The notes below the pieces were generated by a model. The model had not been told where the DNA came from, did no database searches, and saw nothing but the letters and a program-made list of their open reading frames with translations. From the NCBI RefSeq assembly GCF_014385165.1, contig NZ_JACRTF010000001.1, forward strand, positions 4,464,001-4,528,000: 64,000 nt of DNA, written 5' to 3'. The stretch comes from Jilunia laotingensis. GTDB taxonomy: Bacteria; Bacteroidota; Bacteroidia; Bacteroidales; Bacteroidaceae. The translations under genes and the position numbers were made by a program. This document shows, piece after piece, positions 7,523 through 16,756 of this stretch. Numbering within the stretch: the stretch's first letter is position 1; every line of letters begins with the position of its first letter.

Positions 7523-10500
7523 CTATTTTACCGGAAGTGCCACAATCTCCTGCAATACGCTCACAGCATTCTCCACATCCGGTATATCCTTTATCAACAT
7601 CGAACGTCTCCCATTTTGTTCGCGTAAATCACAACGCCGGGTATATTTCATCATATAGTCGATCACTTTACCAAAAGCTTGGCTCTGGTAAAACGGGCTT
7701 TCGGGATTGGATACAAAAAACAATGTCATGCGACCTCCTTTAAGGAACACCTTTTCTGCTCCCAAACGGGCAGCCAGACGACGTAACGGGACAATGCGGA
7801 GCAACTCTTCCGTCTCCGGTGGTACGGGTCCGAAACGGTCTTCCAGTCTGGAACGGAAAGCTTCGACATCTTTGTCCAGCGTCAGTCCATCCAATTCACG
7901 ATAAAGAAGCATACGTTCACTACTTCCTATCACATAGGTGGCGGGCAACAATAATTCGAGGTCACTTTCTACCTGACATTCCTCTACAAACTGTTCACCT
8001 GTAACGATGCCTTCCCCTTTAACTTCATCGGCATACAGTTCGGCAAACTCGTCCGTTTTCAACTCATGCACAGCTTCGGACAGAATCTTTTGATAGGTTT
8101 CATATCCTAAATCAGCGATAAAGCCACTTTGTTCGGCACCCAACATATTACCTGCACCACGAATGTCAAGATCTTGCATGGCAATATGGATACCGCTTCC
8201 CAGATCAGAAAAATTCTCAATGGCCTGCAAACGACGTTTGCCTTCGGGTGTCAACGAAGAGAGCGGGGAAGCCAGCAAATAACAGAATGCCTTTTTATTG
8301 CTACGGCCTACACGGCCACGCATCTGATGCAAGTCACTCAAGCCAAAGTTCTGCGCCTGGTTAATAATAATCGTGTTGGCGTTGGGTATGTCGATCCCAC
8401 TCTCTATGATCGTAGTAGCCAACAACACATCATAATCATAGTTTACAAAGCCAAGAATCACCTGTTCCAATTGTGCCGGCTCCATCTGCCCATGTCCGAT
8501 AGCCACCCGGCAATCCGGTATATGCCTGAGGATCATGGCTTTCAGTTCAGGTAGGTTTGATATCCGATTGTTCACAAAGAAAACCTGTCCATTACGGCTC
8601 ATCTCAAAATTAATGGCATCGGCAATAATCTCTTCGTTAAATGTATGCAATTCCGTTTGGATAGGGTAACGGTTAGGCGGTGGTGTAGAAATCACACTCA
8701 AATCCCTGGCTCCCATCAATGAAAATTGAAGCGTGCGAGGTATCGGAGTCGCTGTCATCGTGAGCGTATCGACATTGACCTTCAACTGCCGTAGTTTTTC
8801 TTTCACGGAAACACCAAACTTCTGTTCTTCATCGATAATCAACAAACCGAGATCCTTGAAATGAACATCCTTTCCCAAGATACGGTGCGTACCGATGAGT
8901 ATACCTACTTCTCCCTCTTTCAATCCTTTCAGAGCTGCTTTTGCCTGGGCAGGCGTGCGGGCACGGCTCAAATATTCAACTTTACAAGGAAGCCCCTTCA
9001 AACGATCTCGGAAAGTCTGGTAATGCTGGTAAGCCAAGACCGTGGTGGGCACCAACACGGCTACTTGCTTATTATCAGCTACGGCCTTGAATGCGGCACG
9101 AATGGCAACCTCCGTTTTGCCAAAACCGACATCCCCGCAGACAAGACGATCCATCGGACGATCCCGTTCCATATCAGCTTTTACTTCGGCAGTAGCCTTG
9201 CTTTGGTCGGGCGTATCTTCATAAATGAAGGATGCTTCCAATTCACGCTGCAAAAAACTGTCCGGACTATAGGCAAATCCTTTTTCTTCCCGACGTTGCG
9301 AGTAAAGTTTTATCAGGTCGCGGGCAATATCTTTTATTTTCGTCTTGGTACGGTCTTTCAACTTTTCCCACGCACCCGTACCCAGTTTATTCAACCGGGG
9401 CGCTTCTCCATCTTTACCCTTGTACTTTGAAACCTTGTGCAAAGAATGGATAGAAACAAAAACAACGTCTTCATTCTGATAAACCAGTTTCATCACCTCC
9501 TGCGTCGTATCACCGTTGGGGATACGGACTAATCCGGCAAAACGTCCCACACCATGATCGGTATGCACAACGAAATCCCCGGGAGTGAACTGATTGAGTT
9601 CTTTCAGGCTCAATGCCACTTTACCGCTTCGGGCCTTGTCACTCTTCAAGTTATATTTGTGAAAACGGTCGAACAGTTGATGATCCGTAAAAATACAAAT
9701 CTTCAACGTGTCATCGGCAAAACCTTCATGCAGCGTCCGTTCCACGGCTATAAAAGATATCTTGTCACCCCGGTCTTCAAAAATAGCACGGATACGATCC
9801 GTCTGTTTCGTACTGTCACTGCATATATATAATGTATACCCTCTTTCCTGGTATTCTTTGAAAGAAGCGGACACAAGATCGAAATTCTTATGGAATATAG
9901 GCTGTGCCGTTGTATGAAAGCTGACTGTGGCATCCACCGTACCTGTCGGTTTCGTTCCAAATTCCATCCTTCGGAAATCAAGGGCTCGTACTGTAAACTC
10001 GCTTCCATCGATCAGCTTTCCTTCTAACGTAATCCCACCATTTTCCTCAGCTTCCTGCACGGCAAATGCCTGTGGAGTCAAAGCCTCATCGTGTACCACC
10101 TGAATGCGTTCACGAAGCCAAAGAAAATCACGCATGGCCAGTACCGTATCTTTCGGGATGAAATCAAGGAAAGAAGTAGTCACCTTGCCCGTCACTGCAA
10201 GATCGGGGACAATCACAATCCCCTCCTTTTTCTCCCGTGAAAGCTGAGATTCTACTTCGAATGTCCGGATGCTTTCTACCTCGTCACCAAAGAAATCTAT
10301 ACGGTAGGGATATTCCGAAGAGAAAGAAAAAACATCGATAATACTGCCACGAACCGCATACTGTCCCGGCTCATATACGTAATCCACATACTCGAACCCA
10401 TAACTGTGCAATACTTCGGTGACAAAGACAGAGTCGACACGCTCACCGACACTTATCTTTAATGTCTTGTCGCTCAGTTCCGCCTGCGAAACGACCTTCT

Positions 10501-10891
10501 CCGCCAAAGCATCCGGATAAGTTACGATGCAAAGTCCTTGTTCTCCCTTTTGTAAACGGCTGAGTACCTCGGTACGCAAAATCTCATTTGCTGCATCTTT
10601 TTGCCCATATTTGATGGCACGCCGGAAAGAAGAGGGAAAAAACAACACCTTTTCCGTCCCCAACACTTGTGTGAGATCATGATAAAAATAACCGGCTTCT
10701 TCCAAATCACCCAATATAAAGACAAACGGGTTGGAATCCTGCGCCACAAGCACAGACGAAAATAGCGATGCGGAAGATGCGCTGAGCCCTCCGCAAAAAA
10801 TATGCTTTACGGAAGCATCCTCCAATAACCGGTTTATGGCCGCTACATTGGGATGAGCGGCATATCGTTGTTGCAGTTCAGTGATAGTCAT
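7523..10891 (-). CDS. mfd: Transcription-repair coupling factor Mfd
   Basis: About 1122 residues, normal family length. Order of domains: UvrB-homology/UvrB-interaction region, the RNA-polymerase interaction CarD-like domain (FTPGDFVVHTDHGVGRF), superfamily 2 helicase with Walker A GDVGFGKTE and DEEQ box (LLIIDEEQKFG), translocation motif with MRGRVGRS, and a C-terminal TRCF domain. Mfd releases stalled RNA polymerase at lesions and recruits UvrA. I place the start at the ATG at 10889-10891 (MTITELQQRY), not the in-frame TTG five codons earlier. A -7 TACTTTTG lies at 10915-10922. It is divergent from the glycosyltransferase gene. Confidence 0.97.
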   Translation of the reverse strand: MTITELQQRYAAHPNVAAINRLLEDASVKHIFCGGLSASSASLFSSVLVAQDSNPFVFILGDLEEAGYFYHDLTQVLGTEKVLFFPSSFRRAIKYGQKDAANEILRTEVLSRLQKGEQGLCIVTYPDALAEKVVSQAELSDKTLKISVGERVDSVFVTEVLHSYGFEYVDYVYEPGQYAVRGSIIDVFSFSSEYPYRIDFFGDEVESIRTFEVESQLSREKKEGIVIVPDLAVTGKVTTSFLDFIPKDTVLAMRDFLWLRERIQVVHDEALTPQAFAVQEAEENGGITLEGKLIDGSEFTVRALDFRRMEFGTKPTGTVDATVSFHTTAQPIFHKNFDLVSASFKEYQERGYTLYICSDSTKQTDRIRAIFEDRGDKISFIAVERTLHEGFADDTLKICIFTDHQLFDRFHKYNLKSDKARSGKVALSLKELNQFTPGDFVVHTDHGVGRFAGLVRIPNGDTTQEVMKLVYQNEDVVFVSIHSLHKVSKYKGKDGEAPRLNKLGTGAWEKLKDRTKTKIKDIARDLIKLYSQRREEKGFAYSPDSFLQRELEASFIYEDTPDQSKATAEVKADMERDRPMDRLVCGDVGFGKTEVAIRAAFKAVADNKQVAVLVPTTVLAYQHYQTFRDRLKGLPCKVEYLSRARTPAQAKAALKGLKEGEVGILIGTHRILGKDVHFKDLGLLIIDEEQKFGVSVKEKLRQLKVNVDTLTMTATPIPRTLQFSLMGARDLSVISTPPPNRYPIQTELHTFNEEIIADAINFEMSRNGQVFFVNNRISNLPELKAMILRHIPDCRVAIGHGQMEPAQLEQVILGFVNYDYDVLLATTIIESGIDIPNANTIIINQAQNFGLSDLHQMRGRVGRSNKKAFCYLLASPLSSLTPEGKRRLQAIENFSDLGSGIHIAMQDLDIRGAGNMLGAEQSGFIADLGYETYQKILSEAVHELKTDEFAELYADEVKGEGIVTGEQFVEECQVESDLELLLPATYVIGSSERMLLYRELDGLTLDKDVEAFRSRLEDRFGPVPPETEELLRIVPLRRLAARLGAEKVFLKGGRMTLFFVSNPESPFYQSQAFGKVIDYMMKYTRRCDLREQNGRRSMLIKDIPDVENAVSVLQEIVALPVK

Positions 10892-10914
10892 AAGAATATA
10901 ACACAATTTCCCGG

Positions 10915-10922
10915 CAAAAGTA
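10915..10922 (-). promoter_or_regulatory. -7 element of the mfd promoter
   Basis: TACTTTTG on the minus strand lies 23 bp upstream of the mfd ATG. No good -33 TTTG at the proper distance. Confidence 0.5.
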
Positions 10923-10953
10923 CTAAATAATCCTTAGTTTTGACGCACAATTT

Positions 10954-10983
10954 TTTGTAAGTAACGGAAAAGCGTTACATTTG
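10954..10983 (+). promoter_or_regulatory. Promoter of the glycosyltransferase-pyrC operon
   Basis: TTTG (10954-10957), 18 bp, TACATTTG (10976-10983). The spacer is one base shorter than the usual 19-21. It places transcription start near 10990, which rules out the TTG at 10981 and supports the ATG at 11005. Confidence 0.65.
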
Positions 10984-11004
10984 TGTGCAAATACAGATAC
11001 GATC

Positions 11005-11769
11005 ATGCAGACATCATCGGACAGCATTGTAATTATCCCCACTTACAATGAGCGGGAAAACATAGAGAATATCATACGTGCCGTATTCGGACTGGAAAAA
11101 GTATTTCATATCCTTGTCATCGAAGACGGTTCACCTGATGGTACAGCCGATATTGTCAAAAAGCTACAGAATGAGTTTCCGGAACGCCTGTTCATGATCG
11201 AACGAAAAGGCAAACTCGGGTTAGGTACTGCATACATCACCGGATTCAAATGGGCACTAGCCCACAGTTACGAATACATCTTCGAAATGGATGCTGATTT
11301 CAGCCACAATCCACTCGATTTGCCCCGCCTGTATAAAGCTTGTGCTGTGGACGGTGGAGATGTGGCAATCGGGTCACGGTATATCAGTGGTGTAAATGTA
11401 GTAAACTGGCCGATGGGAAGAGTCCTGATGTCGTATTTTGCATCCAAATATGTCCGCCTTATCACGGGAATTCCAGTGCAGGACACCACGGCCGGTTTCA
11501 AATGTTACCGCCGTCGTGTACTCGAAACGATCGATCTGGACGGTATCCGTTTCAAAGGTTATGCTTTTCAGATAGAAATGAAGTTCACGGCCTATAAATG
11601 CGGATTTAAGATCATTGAAGTCCCAGTGATCTTTATTAATCGTGAACTGGGAACTTCCAAAATGAACAGTAGCATATTTGGAGAAGCTGTGTTCGGAGTC
11701 ATAAAATTAAAAGTAAACAGTTGGTTTCGTAAGTATCCAACCATTAAGAGTGAATCTGGAAAGTCATGA
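11005..11769 (+). CDS. Polyprenol monophosphomannose synthase-like glycosyltransferase (GT2)
   Basis: About 254 residues. The order IIPTYNERENIENII, EDGSPDGTAD, GKLGLGTAYITGF and the metal-binding EMDADFSHNP (DAD) motif, then GSRYI, is that of the DPM1-type GT2 family, which moves mannose or a related sugar from a nucleotide donor to polyprenyl phosphate at the membrane. There is no C-terminal membrane domain, so it is the short soluble/peripheral form. The ATG at 11005 is chosen because the in-frame TTG at 10981 falls inside the promoter -7 box. The stop overlaps the dihydroorotase start (ATGA), giving coupled translation. Confidence 0.9.
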   Translation: MQTSSDSIVIIPTYNERENIENIIRAVFGLEKVFHILVIEDGSPDGTADIVKKLQNEFPERLFMIERKGKLGLGTAYITGFKWALAHSYEYIFEMDADFSHNPLDLPRLYKACAVDGGDVAIGSRYISGVNVVNWPMGRVLMSYFASKYVRLITGIPVQDTTAGFKCYRRRVLETIDLDGIRFKGYAFQIEMKFTAYKCGFKIIEVPVIFINRELGTSKMNSSIFGEAVFGVIKLKVNSWFRKYPTIKSESGKS

Positions 11770-13106
11770 AAAGAACCCTGATAAAAAATGCAATCATCGT
11801 GAATGAAGGGCTGCAAGTGCCCGGTTCGGTAGTTATAGAAGGAGAAAAAATAGCGGAAATACTGGTGGAAGAACAGGAACCGTCTGCACCTTGTGATGAA
11901 ATCATCAATGCAGTCGGATGTTACCTGCTTCCAGGCGTAATTGACGACCATGTCCATTTCCGTGATCCGGGACTTACCCATAAGGCGGATATTTGTACCG
12001 AGAGCCGTGCGGCAGCAGCGGGTGGAGTGACTTCCATTATGGACATGCCGAATACGAATCCGCAAACTACCACTTTGGAAGCCTTGAATGAAAAGCTCGA
12101 CCTGATGGCAGAGAAATGTTCCGTGAATTATTCCTGTTATTTCGGAGCTACCAACAACAATTACCTTCTGATGGGACAATTGGACAAACATCGTGTTTGT
12201 GGCATTAAGCTTTTCATGGGATCGAGTACGGGCAACATGTTGGTCGATAAAATGACCAGTTTACTGAACATCTTCAACAGTACTGATTTACTGATTGCCG
12301 CACATTGTGAAGATCAGGCAATCATAAAAGAAAATACAGCTAAATATCTGGAAGAATATGGAGTAGACGGTGATGTACCTCTGAAATACCACCCTGCCAT
12401 CCGTTCCACAGAAGCATGTTACCAATCTTCCGAACTTGCCATTCGTCTGGCAAGGATAGCCGATGCACGCTTGCATATACTTCACGTATCGACCTCTAAG
12501 GAGTTGCAATTATTTGAAAATATTCCCTTATCCGAAAAACGTATTACATCCGAAGCCTGTATTGCCCATTTATTGTATAATTCGAATGATTACCAAACTT
12601 TAGGAACACGCATTAAATGCAATCCTGCCATTAAATTGAAAGAGCGAAACGCATTGCGGGATGGGGTAAACTCCGGACTGATAGATGTAATCGGAACAGA
12701 TCATGCTCCTCACCTGCTGAAAGAGAAAGAAGGAGGCGCATTAAAAGCAACTTCCGGTATGCCGATGATACAATTCTCACTCGTAAGTATGCTCGAACTG
12801 GTCGATGAAGGAGTATTCACCCTAGAGAAAGTCGTTGAAAAGATGTGCCATGCCCCTGCCGAGATTTATGAAATACACAATCGCGGATATATCCGTAAAG
12901 GTAATCAGGCGGACTTAGTCCTTGTACGCCCGGATACGGAATGGACAGTAACTAATGACTGCATTCTCAGTAAATGCAAATGGAGCCCGCTTGAAGGACA
13001 CACTTTCCATTGGAAGGTAGAAAAAACTTTTGCCAATGGTCATTTGCTGTATTCTGACGAAACAATAGATGAGAATTATCGTGGACAAGAATTGAGATTC
13101 TTATGA
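11766..13106 (+). CDS. pyrC: Dihydroorotase
   Basis: This 446-residue enzyme catalyses ring closure of N-carbamoyl-aspartate to dihydroorotate in pyrimidine synthesis. Metal-site motif DDHVHFRDPG (HxH plus the substrate Arg) lies at about residues 60-69. GIKLFMGSSTGNM contains a lysine at the position used as carboxylated metal bridge in many amidohydrolases, and TDHAPH supplies the catalytic Asp and a His late in the protein. It is of the class I-like type found in Bacteroidota. It overlaps the glycosyltransferase stop by 4 bp, and its own stop overlaps the next start by 4 bp, so the three genes form one translationally coupled operon. Confidence 0.93.
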   Translation: MKRTLIKNAIIVNEGLQVPGSVVIEGEKIAEILVEEQEPSAPCDEIINAVGCYLLPGVIDDHVHFRDPGLTHKADICTESRAAAAGGVTSIMDMPNTNPQTTTLEALNEKLDLMAEKCSVNYSCYFGATNNNYLLMGQLDKHRVCGIKLFMGSSTGNMLVDKMTSLLNIFNSTDLLIAAHCEDQAIIKENTAKYLEEYGVDGDVPLKYHPAIRSTEACYQSSELAIRLARIADARLHILHVSTSKELQLFENIPLSEKRITSEACIAHLLYNSNDYQTLGTRIKCNPAIKLKERNALRDGVNSGLIDVIGTDHAPHLLKEKEGGALKATSGMPMIQFSLVSMLELVDEGVFTLEKVVEKMCHAPAEIYEIHNRGYIRKGNQADLVLVRPDTEWTVTNDCILSKCKWSPLEGHTFHWKVEKTFANGHLLYSDETIDENYRGQELRFL

Positions 13107-13993
13107 TCATCTCCTATAAAATTCATGAAGTCAGTCCTTACATTAATTGGATCTACTTCTTTCACGCATGGGGCTTTCAACCTCGTTTTGCAGCCATAGC
13201 CAACATACATGGTTGTGATGTGTGCCGTGCCTCATGGCTTACGACCTTTCCGGAAGAAGAACGTCCAAAGGCGTCGGAAGCGATGCAGCTTTTTAAAGAG
13301 GCTAACCGGATGCTCGATTTACTCGATAAGGATTTTGAAGTGAAAACCCTCTTTAAGCTTTGCGAAGCAAATTCCGATGGTGATAATCTCATTTTAGACG
13401 GTATGACTTTCCCGCTTCTCCGCCAGCAAGTCAAAAAGCGGGAGGATACACCTTTTCTTTGCCTGAGTGATTTTATTCGTCCTGTATCCTCCGGAATTAC
13501 GGATATTGCCGGTGCATTTGCATCGACCATCGATGCCGATATGGAAGGGGTATATGAAAAAGATCCTTATAAGCACATACTCGTACAAACTCTTTCCGAC
13601 CGTCTGGCTGAGGCAGGAACAGAGAAGATGCATGAATATGTACGTAAAGAAGCTTGGGGATATGCAAAAGATGAACATCTGACCATCCCCGATCTCCTCG
13701 TTGAGAAATATCAAGGCATACGTCCTGCCGTTGGTTATCCTTCCCTCCCCGATCAATCTATAAACTTCCTGCTAAATGAATTATTAGGCATGGAACAGAT
13801 CGGAATTTCCCTGACAGAAAACGGAGCCATGCATCCCCATGCCTCCGTATGCGGCTTGATGTTTTCCCATCCCGCTTCCGAATACTTCTCTGTCGGAAAA
13901 ATTGGAGAGGATCAACTTGCCGATTATGCACACCGCCGAGGAAAAACCGTAGAAGAGATGAGGAAATTCCTGGCAGCAAACTTACAAGATTGA
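13103..13993 (+). CDS. Stand-alone B12-dependent methionine synthase activation (reactivation) domain protein
   Basis: This 296-residue protein corresponds to the C-terminal AdoMet-binding module of cobalamin-dependent methionine synthase. The segment IRPAVGYPSLPDQS aligns with the RPAPGYPxxPxH AdoMet-binding motif, and ISLTENGAMHPHASVCGLMFSHP with SVGKIGEDQL follow the family end. It is supplied as a separate protein, so the main MetH in this organism probably lacks the domain or interacts in trans. It would supply AdoMet for reductive methylation of inactive cob(II)alamin. Coupled by ATGA overlap to pyrC; the gene ends 14 bp from the convergent barrel protein gene. Confidence 0.88.
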   Translation: MIISYKIHEVSPYINWIYFFHAWGFQPRFAAIANIHGCDVCRASWLTTFPEEERPKASEAMQLFKEANRMLDLLDKDFEVKTLFKLCEANSDGDNLILDGMTFPLLRQQVKKREDTPFLCLSDFIRPVSSGITDIAGAFASTIDADMEGVYEKDPYKHILVQTLSDRLAEAGTEKMHEYVRKEAWGYAKDEHLTIPDLLVEKYQGIRPAVGYPSLPDQSINFLLNELLGMEQIGISLTENGAMHPHASVCGLMFSHPASEYFSVGKIGEDQLADYAHRRGKTVEEMRKFLAANLQD

Positions 13994-14007
13994 CCACTGA
14001 TTCGGAA

Positions 14008-14874
14008 TTAAAATTTATATCCTAATTCGAAAGAGAATGTCATATAGCTTTCTCCATGATCCATACAAGTAGCTCCTATCTTGAATGAAGTACCTATCAA
14101 ATAATGGTCACGAATCTCAACTCCCACACCTGCGATTCCTCCACCGGTAAAACGTCTGCCATATAAATCGACTGTATGTAATACGTCATTCTTATAGCTT
14201 GAATCATAAACATAATATTTTTGTTCCCCGCTAATGCCTAAACTGACATAAGGCCCCAGATCAAACACAAGATTTGTACGGTTTGCGATTTTGAATTTCA
14301 GGGCAAACAATAGTGGAAACTCCAACGACAAAGGATCATGACTGATTTTTCTTTTATAATAGGATGAAGTATTATAATCATAGCCCCTGTCGAGTAACTT
14401 TGTATAAGACAATATCACGGCCGTTTGGAACGACCAATGCCGTCCCAACCTGATGTCTATTCCGGCTCCACCGTAATAGGTAAGATTTCCTTCCGGATTT
14501 TCTTCGGAGAACATGGTATAATCTGCACCTATAAATTGAGAAGTACCTATCCCGGCTTTTATAAACCAAGAAAAGCGATCCATCACTTGCGTTCTCATCT
14601 TTATTTTCATCGGAACTTCAATTCCCCTGTTTTTTCTACGTCCTTTTTCCGCTTCCAGAGTATCAAGGATAAGAGGCACTTCTTCCAAAACATAGTTACC
14701 ATCTTTATCAGTAGTGGTAGTCAGATTCGTACCTTTTACCTTAACTGTAGCATTTTGTACCGGATTATAATCTTCATCAATTATCTGTCCAATTACTTTT
14801 TGTGTTTGGGCTATTACGTCCGCCAAGCAACAACAAACCATCAATATATATGCAAACAACCTTCTTTTTCTCAT
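14008..14874 (-). CDS. Outer-membrane beta-barrel protein with N-terminal carboxypeptidase-regulatory-like domain (paralogue 1)
   Basis: 288 residues: signal peptide (cleavage near VIAQ), a short CarboxypepD_reg-like beta domain (GQIIDEDYNPVQNATVKVKG, about 27-80), then a PorT-like barrel with alternating aromatic strands ending in ELGYKF. The C-terminal Phe fits insertion by the BAM machinery. It is paralogous to the next upstream gene: both have a GRHWSFQT/SKHWAFQT strand and a NTNLV-FGP-LSCGI-like strand. Function is unknown; the context is an envelope cluster. No peptidase catalytic residues, so it is not an enzyme. Confidence 0.8.
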   Translation of the reverse strand: MRKRRLFAYILMVCCCLADVIAQTQKVIGQIIDEDYNPVQNATVKVKGTNLTTTTDKDGNYVLEEVPLILDTLEAEKGRRKNRGIEVPMKIKMRTQVMDRFSWFIKAGIGTSQFIGADYTMFSEENPEGNLTYYGGAGIDIRLGRHWSFQTAVILSYTKLLDRGYDYNTSSYYKRKISHDPLSLEFPLLFALKFKIANRTNLVFDLGPYVSLGISGEQKYYVYDSSYKNDVLHTVDLYGRRFTGGGIAGVGVEIRDHYLIGTSFKIGATCMDHGESYMTFSFELGYKF

Positions 14875-14906
14875 TTCATTTATCTTTTATTATAAAGCAT
14901 ATTTAA

Positions 14907-15776
14907 TCAAAAACGATAGGAAACCCCAAAAGTCAAAGCCACATTATGATCGACTACATATCCGAAAAAACTATAGCCATCATCTGCGATTAAAGCGATA
15001 TTTTTCCCCGTCACACCTACCAACCATTTTTTATATTCAATACCCATCCCGTATACTGCACCAAAATTAAAACGATCTAACAAAGCATATGCTTCCTTTC
15101 CCCACGGTCTCTTATAGTTGCCAGAAAAAATATCATATTCCTGATCAGCCCGTCCTGTTTCAGACACCTTAGCTTTACCACCTATGCCACATGAAAGCAG
15201 CGGTCCGAAAGATGCTACTAAATTTGTATTACGTGCTAATCTCCATCTGACAAGGAAACGGATTGGCAAATCAAGCATTACCGGATTCCAGACTTCCTTG
15301 TAAATACTATTATTAAATGATGCTTCATATCTGGCACCACGGCTACAAAAATCAACTCCTGTTTGGAAAGCCCAATGTTTTGACATACGCACTTCAATTC
15401 CCAATCCGAATTCATAACCCATTTTATAATCCGATCCTGTCATGGTATATTTACTCATATTTATTCCGGCTTTCGCTACAAATGAGAGCTTTTTCCGCCT
15501 GGGTGTCATCTGAATCGGTTCATTTAACTTTACCTTGCGTGTTTCCATACCTATAGATTCAATGATCAATATTTCAGCTTCCTTTGGCACGTCACGTAAC
15601 AAAAAATTTCCATCCATATCAGTCACAGTATTCAAGTCCGTTCCTGCCACTCGAACCAAAGCTCCCACTATCGGTTCATGTTTTCTATCAAAAACCTCCC
15701 CACGCACATCATGCGTTTGTGCCAATGCAATCATCACACAGAAAAGGCTGATTAACCCCATTAATATCCGTTTCAT
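14907..15776 (-). CDS. Outer-membrane beta-barrel protein with N-terminal carboxypeptidase-regulatory-like domain (paralogue 2)
   Basis: 289 residues with a signal peptide (ending near IALAQT), a regulatory-like beta domain (GEVFDRKHEPIVGALVRVAG), and a predicted 8-10 strand barrel ending in FGVSYRF. Same architecture and length as the 14008-14874 protein, so this is probably a tandem duplication with strong divergence. The intergenic gaps are 32 bp downstream and 23 bp upstream (to the lipoprotein gene), so the three are probably cotranscribed. Function unknown. Confidence 0.8.
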   Translation of the reverse strand: MKRILMGLISLFCVMIALAQTHDVRGEVFDRKHEPIVGALVRVAGTDLNTVTDMDGNFLLRDVPKEAEILIIESIGMETRKVKLNEPIQMTPRRKKLSFVAKAGINMSKYTMTGSDYKMGYEFGLGIEVRMSKHWAFQTGVDFCSRGARYEASFNNSIYKEVWNPVMLDLPIRFLVRWRLARNTNLVASFGPLLSCGIGGKAKVSETGRADQEYDIFSGNYKRPWGKEAYALLDRFNFGAVYGMGIEYKKWLVGVTGKNIALIADDGYSFFGYVVDHNVALTFGVSYRF

Positions 15777-15799
15777 ACTATCGTAATTACTTTAAATTA

Positions 15800-16642
15800 T
15801 CATTTTGTCGTTAGCGCATGTACCGAGCTATATGCAATCCCTTCTTTAGTCAAAAGAAATGCACGTACATAATAAGTAACATTAAGATCCAAGTTCCCAA
15901 TACTCTGACTCCAATTCATATAACCTGTGATTCCAGAATCCCCAAATATACTTTCACATCCATAAGAATTTATTGTAGGCATCTGATCGATTAAACTGTA
16001 GCACAAGCCTGTCGCCACAACATCATCACTATCCGAAACATTGTAATTACCACTAAAAGAAACAGATGCTCCATTCCACTCTATATATTCAATACTGATA
16101 TAAGGATCATTTTTAATTTCAAACGAGTGGATATCACTACATTTCTTACTCGAATAACCATAATAATTTTCAAGACATTCATCGACTAAACCCGGATGAT
16201 ATGAACTATTATGTTGCATCAGACAATAATAATAAGTTCCTGAAGAAAACTGATAATTATCCTTTTCCATGAATCCTATAAAGTTTCCATCATCTTTTAG
16301 ATAATGTATATGTGACTCTTTTATATAATAAGGTATTTCTTGTAGAAGATCTTCCTTATTTCTTGATATTGCAAAAAAGAACTCATACGCTCTATTCTTA
16401 CTTATTCCCTCCAATAATTTTGTCGAAAAGACATACCCTTGAGGTAAAGAGATATAAGCATATCCATAATGACTACAATTATAATCTAGTAATCCGTATT
16501 GTTCTTCCAATGTCAAATCAGACGTGGTCCTTACACTATCACTCAGTTCTGCATATTCTATCGTGGGGTAATATTCATCCATTTCCTCACACGCTGAAAG
16601 CCCCAATAATATGCAACAGCACAATCCCAAAATTTTTCTCAT
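15800..16642 (-). CDS. Putative lipoprotein with a C-terminal FN3-like domain
   Basis: 280 residues. The N-terminus MRKILGLCCCILLGLSAC is a lipoprotein signal with Cys18 as probable lipidation site. The middle is rich in Tyr/Ser and has no domain I can name. The last about 85 residues (GNYNVSDSDDVVATGLCYS ... YYVRAFLLTKEGIAYSSVHALTTK) resemble the FN3-like repeats common in Bacteroides surface lipoproteins. Probably exposed on or facing the outer membrane next to the two barrel proteins it precedes in the operon. Function unknown. Confidence 0.75.
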   Translation of the reverse strand: MRKILGLCCCILLGLSACEEMDEYYPTIEYAELSDSVRTTSDLTLEEQYGLLDYNCSHYGYAYISLPQGYVFSTKLLEGISKNRAYEFFFAISRNKEDLLQEIPYYIKESHIHYLKDDGNFIGFMEKDNYQFSSGTYYYCLMQHNSSYHPGLVDECLENYYGYSSKKCSDIHSFEIKNDPYISIEYIEWNGASVSFSGNYNVSDSDDVVATGLCYSLIDQMPTINSYGCESIFGDSGITGYMNWSQSIGNLDLNVTYYVRAFLLTKEGIAYSSVHALTTK

Positions 16643-16683
16643 GTCTTATTCTATTTATAATTTCGTTTAAGTTTATAAACAAA

Positions 16684-16717
16684 GGCTTTACCCTCCTCTC
16701 AAAAGAAAGATAAAGCC
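16684..16717 (-). terminator. Probable terminator after the 2376-aa gene
   Basis: GGCTTTA (16684-16690) pairs with TAAAGCC (16711-16717), with purine/pyrimidine-rich inner bases that can extend the stem. On the minus strand it is followed by TTTGTTTAT. It lies in the 114-bp gap before the lipoprotein gene. Confidence 0.5.
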
Positions 16718-16756
16718 CAATATTTAGTATTTACTTTCCAAACAAGCGTTTTAATA

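Noticed and set aside
8861..9430. Plus-strand frame of 189 residues within mfd
   Set aside because: Antisense to the helicase core of Mfd, which is fully conserved.
10892..10906. TTG start giving five extra residues on Mfd
   Set aside because: The ATG at 10891 is ordinary and fits the conserved N-terminus; no ribosome-binding reason to extend.
10981..11004. In-frame TTG start for the glycosyltransferase
   Set aside because: It lies inside the TACATTTG promoter box; the ATG at 11005 fits the transcript and the protein family start.
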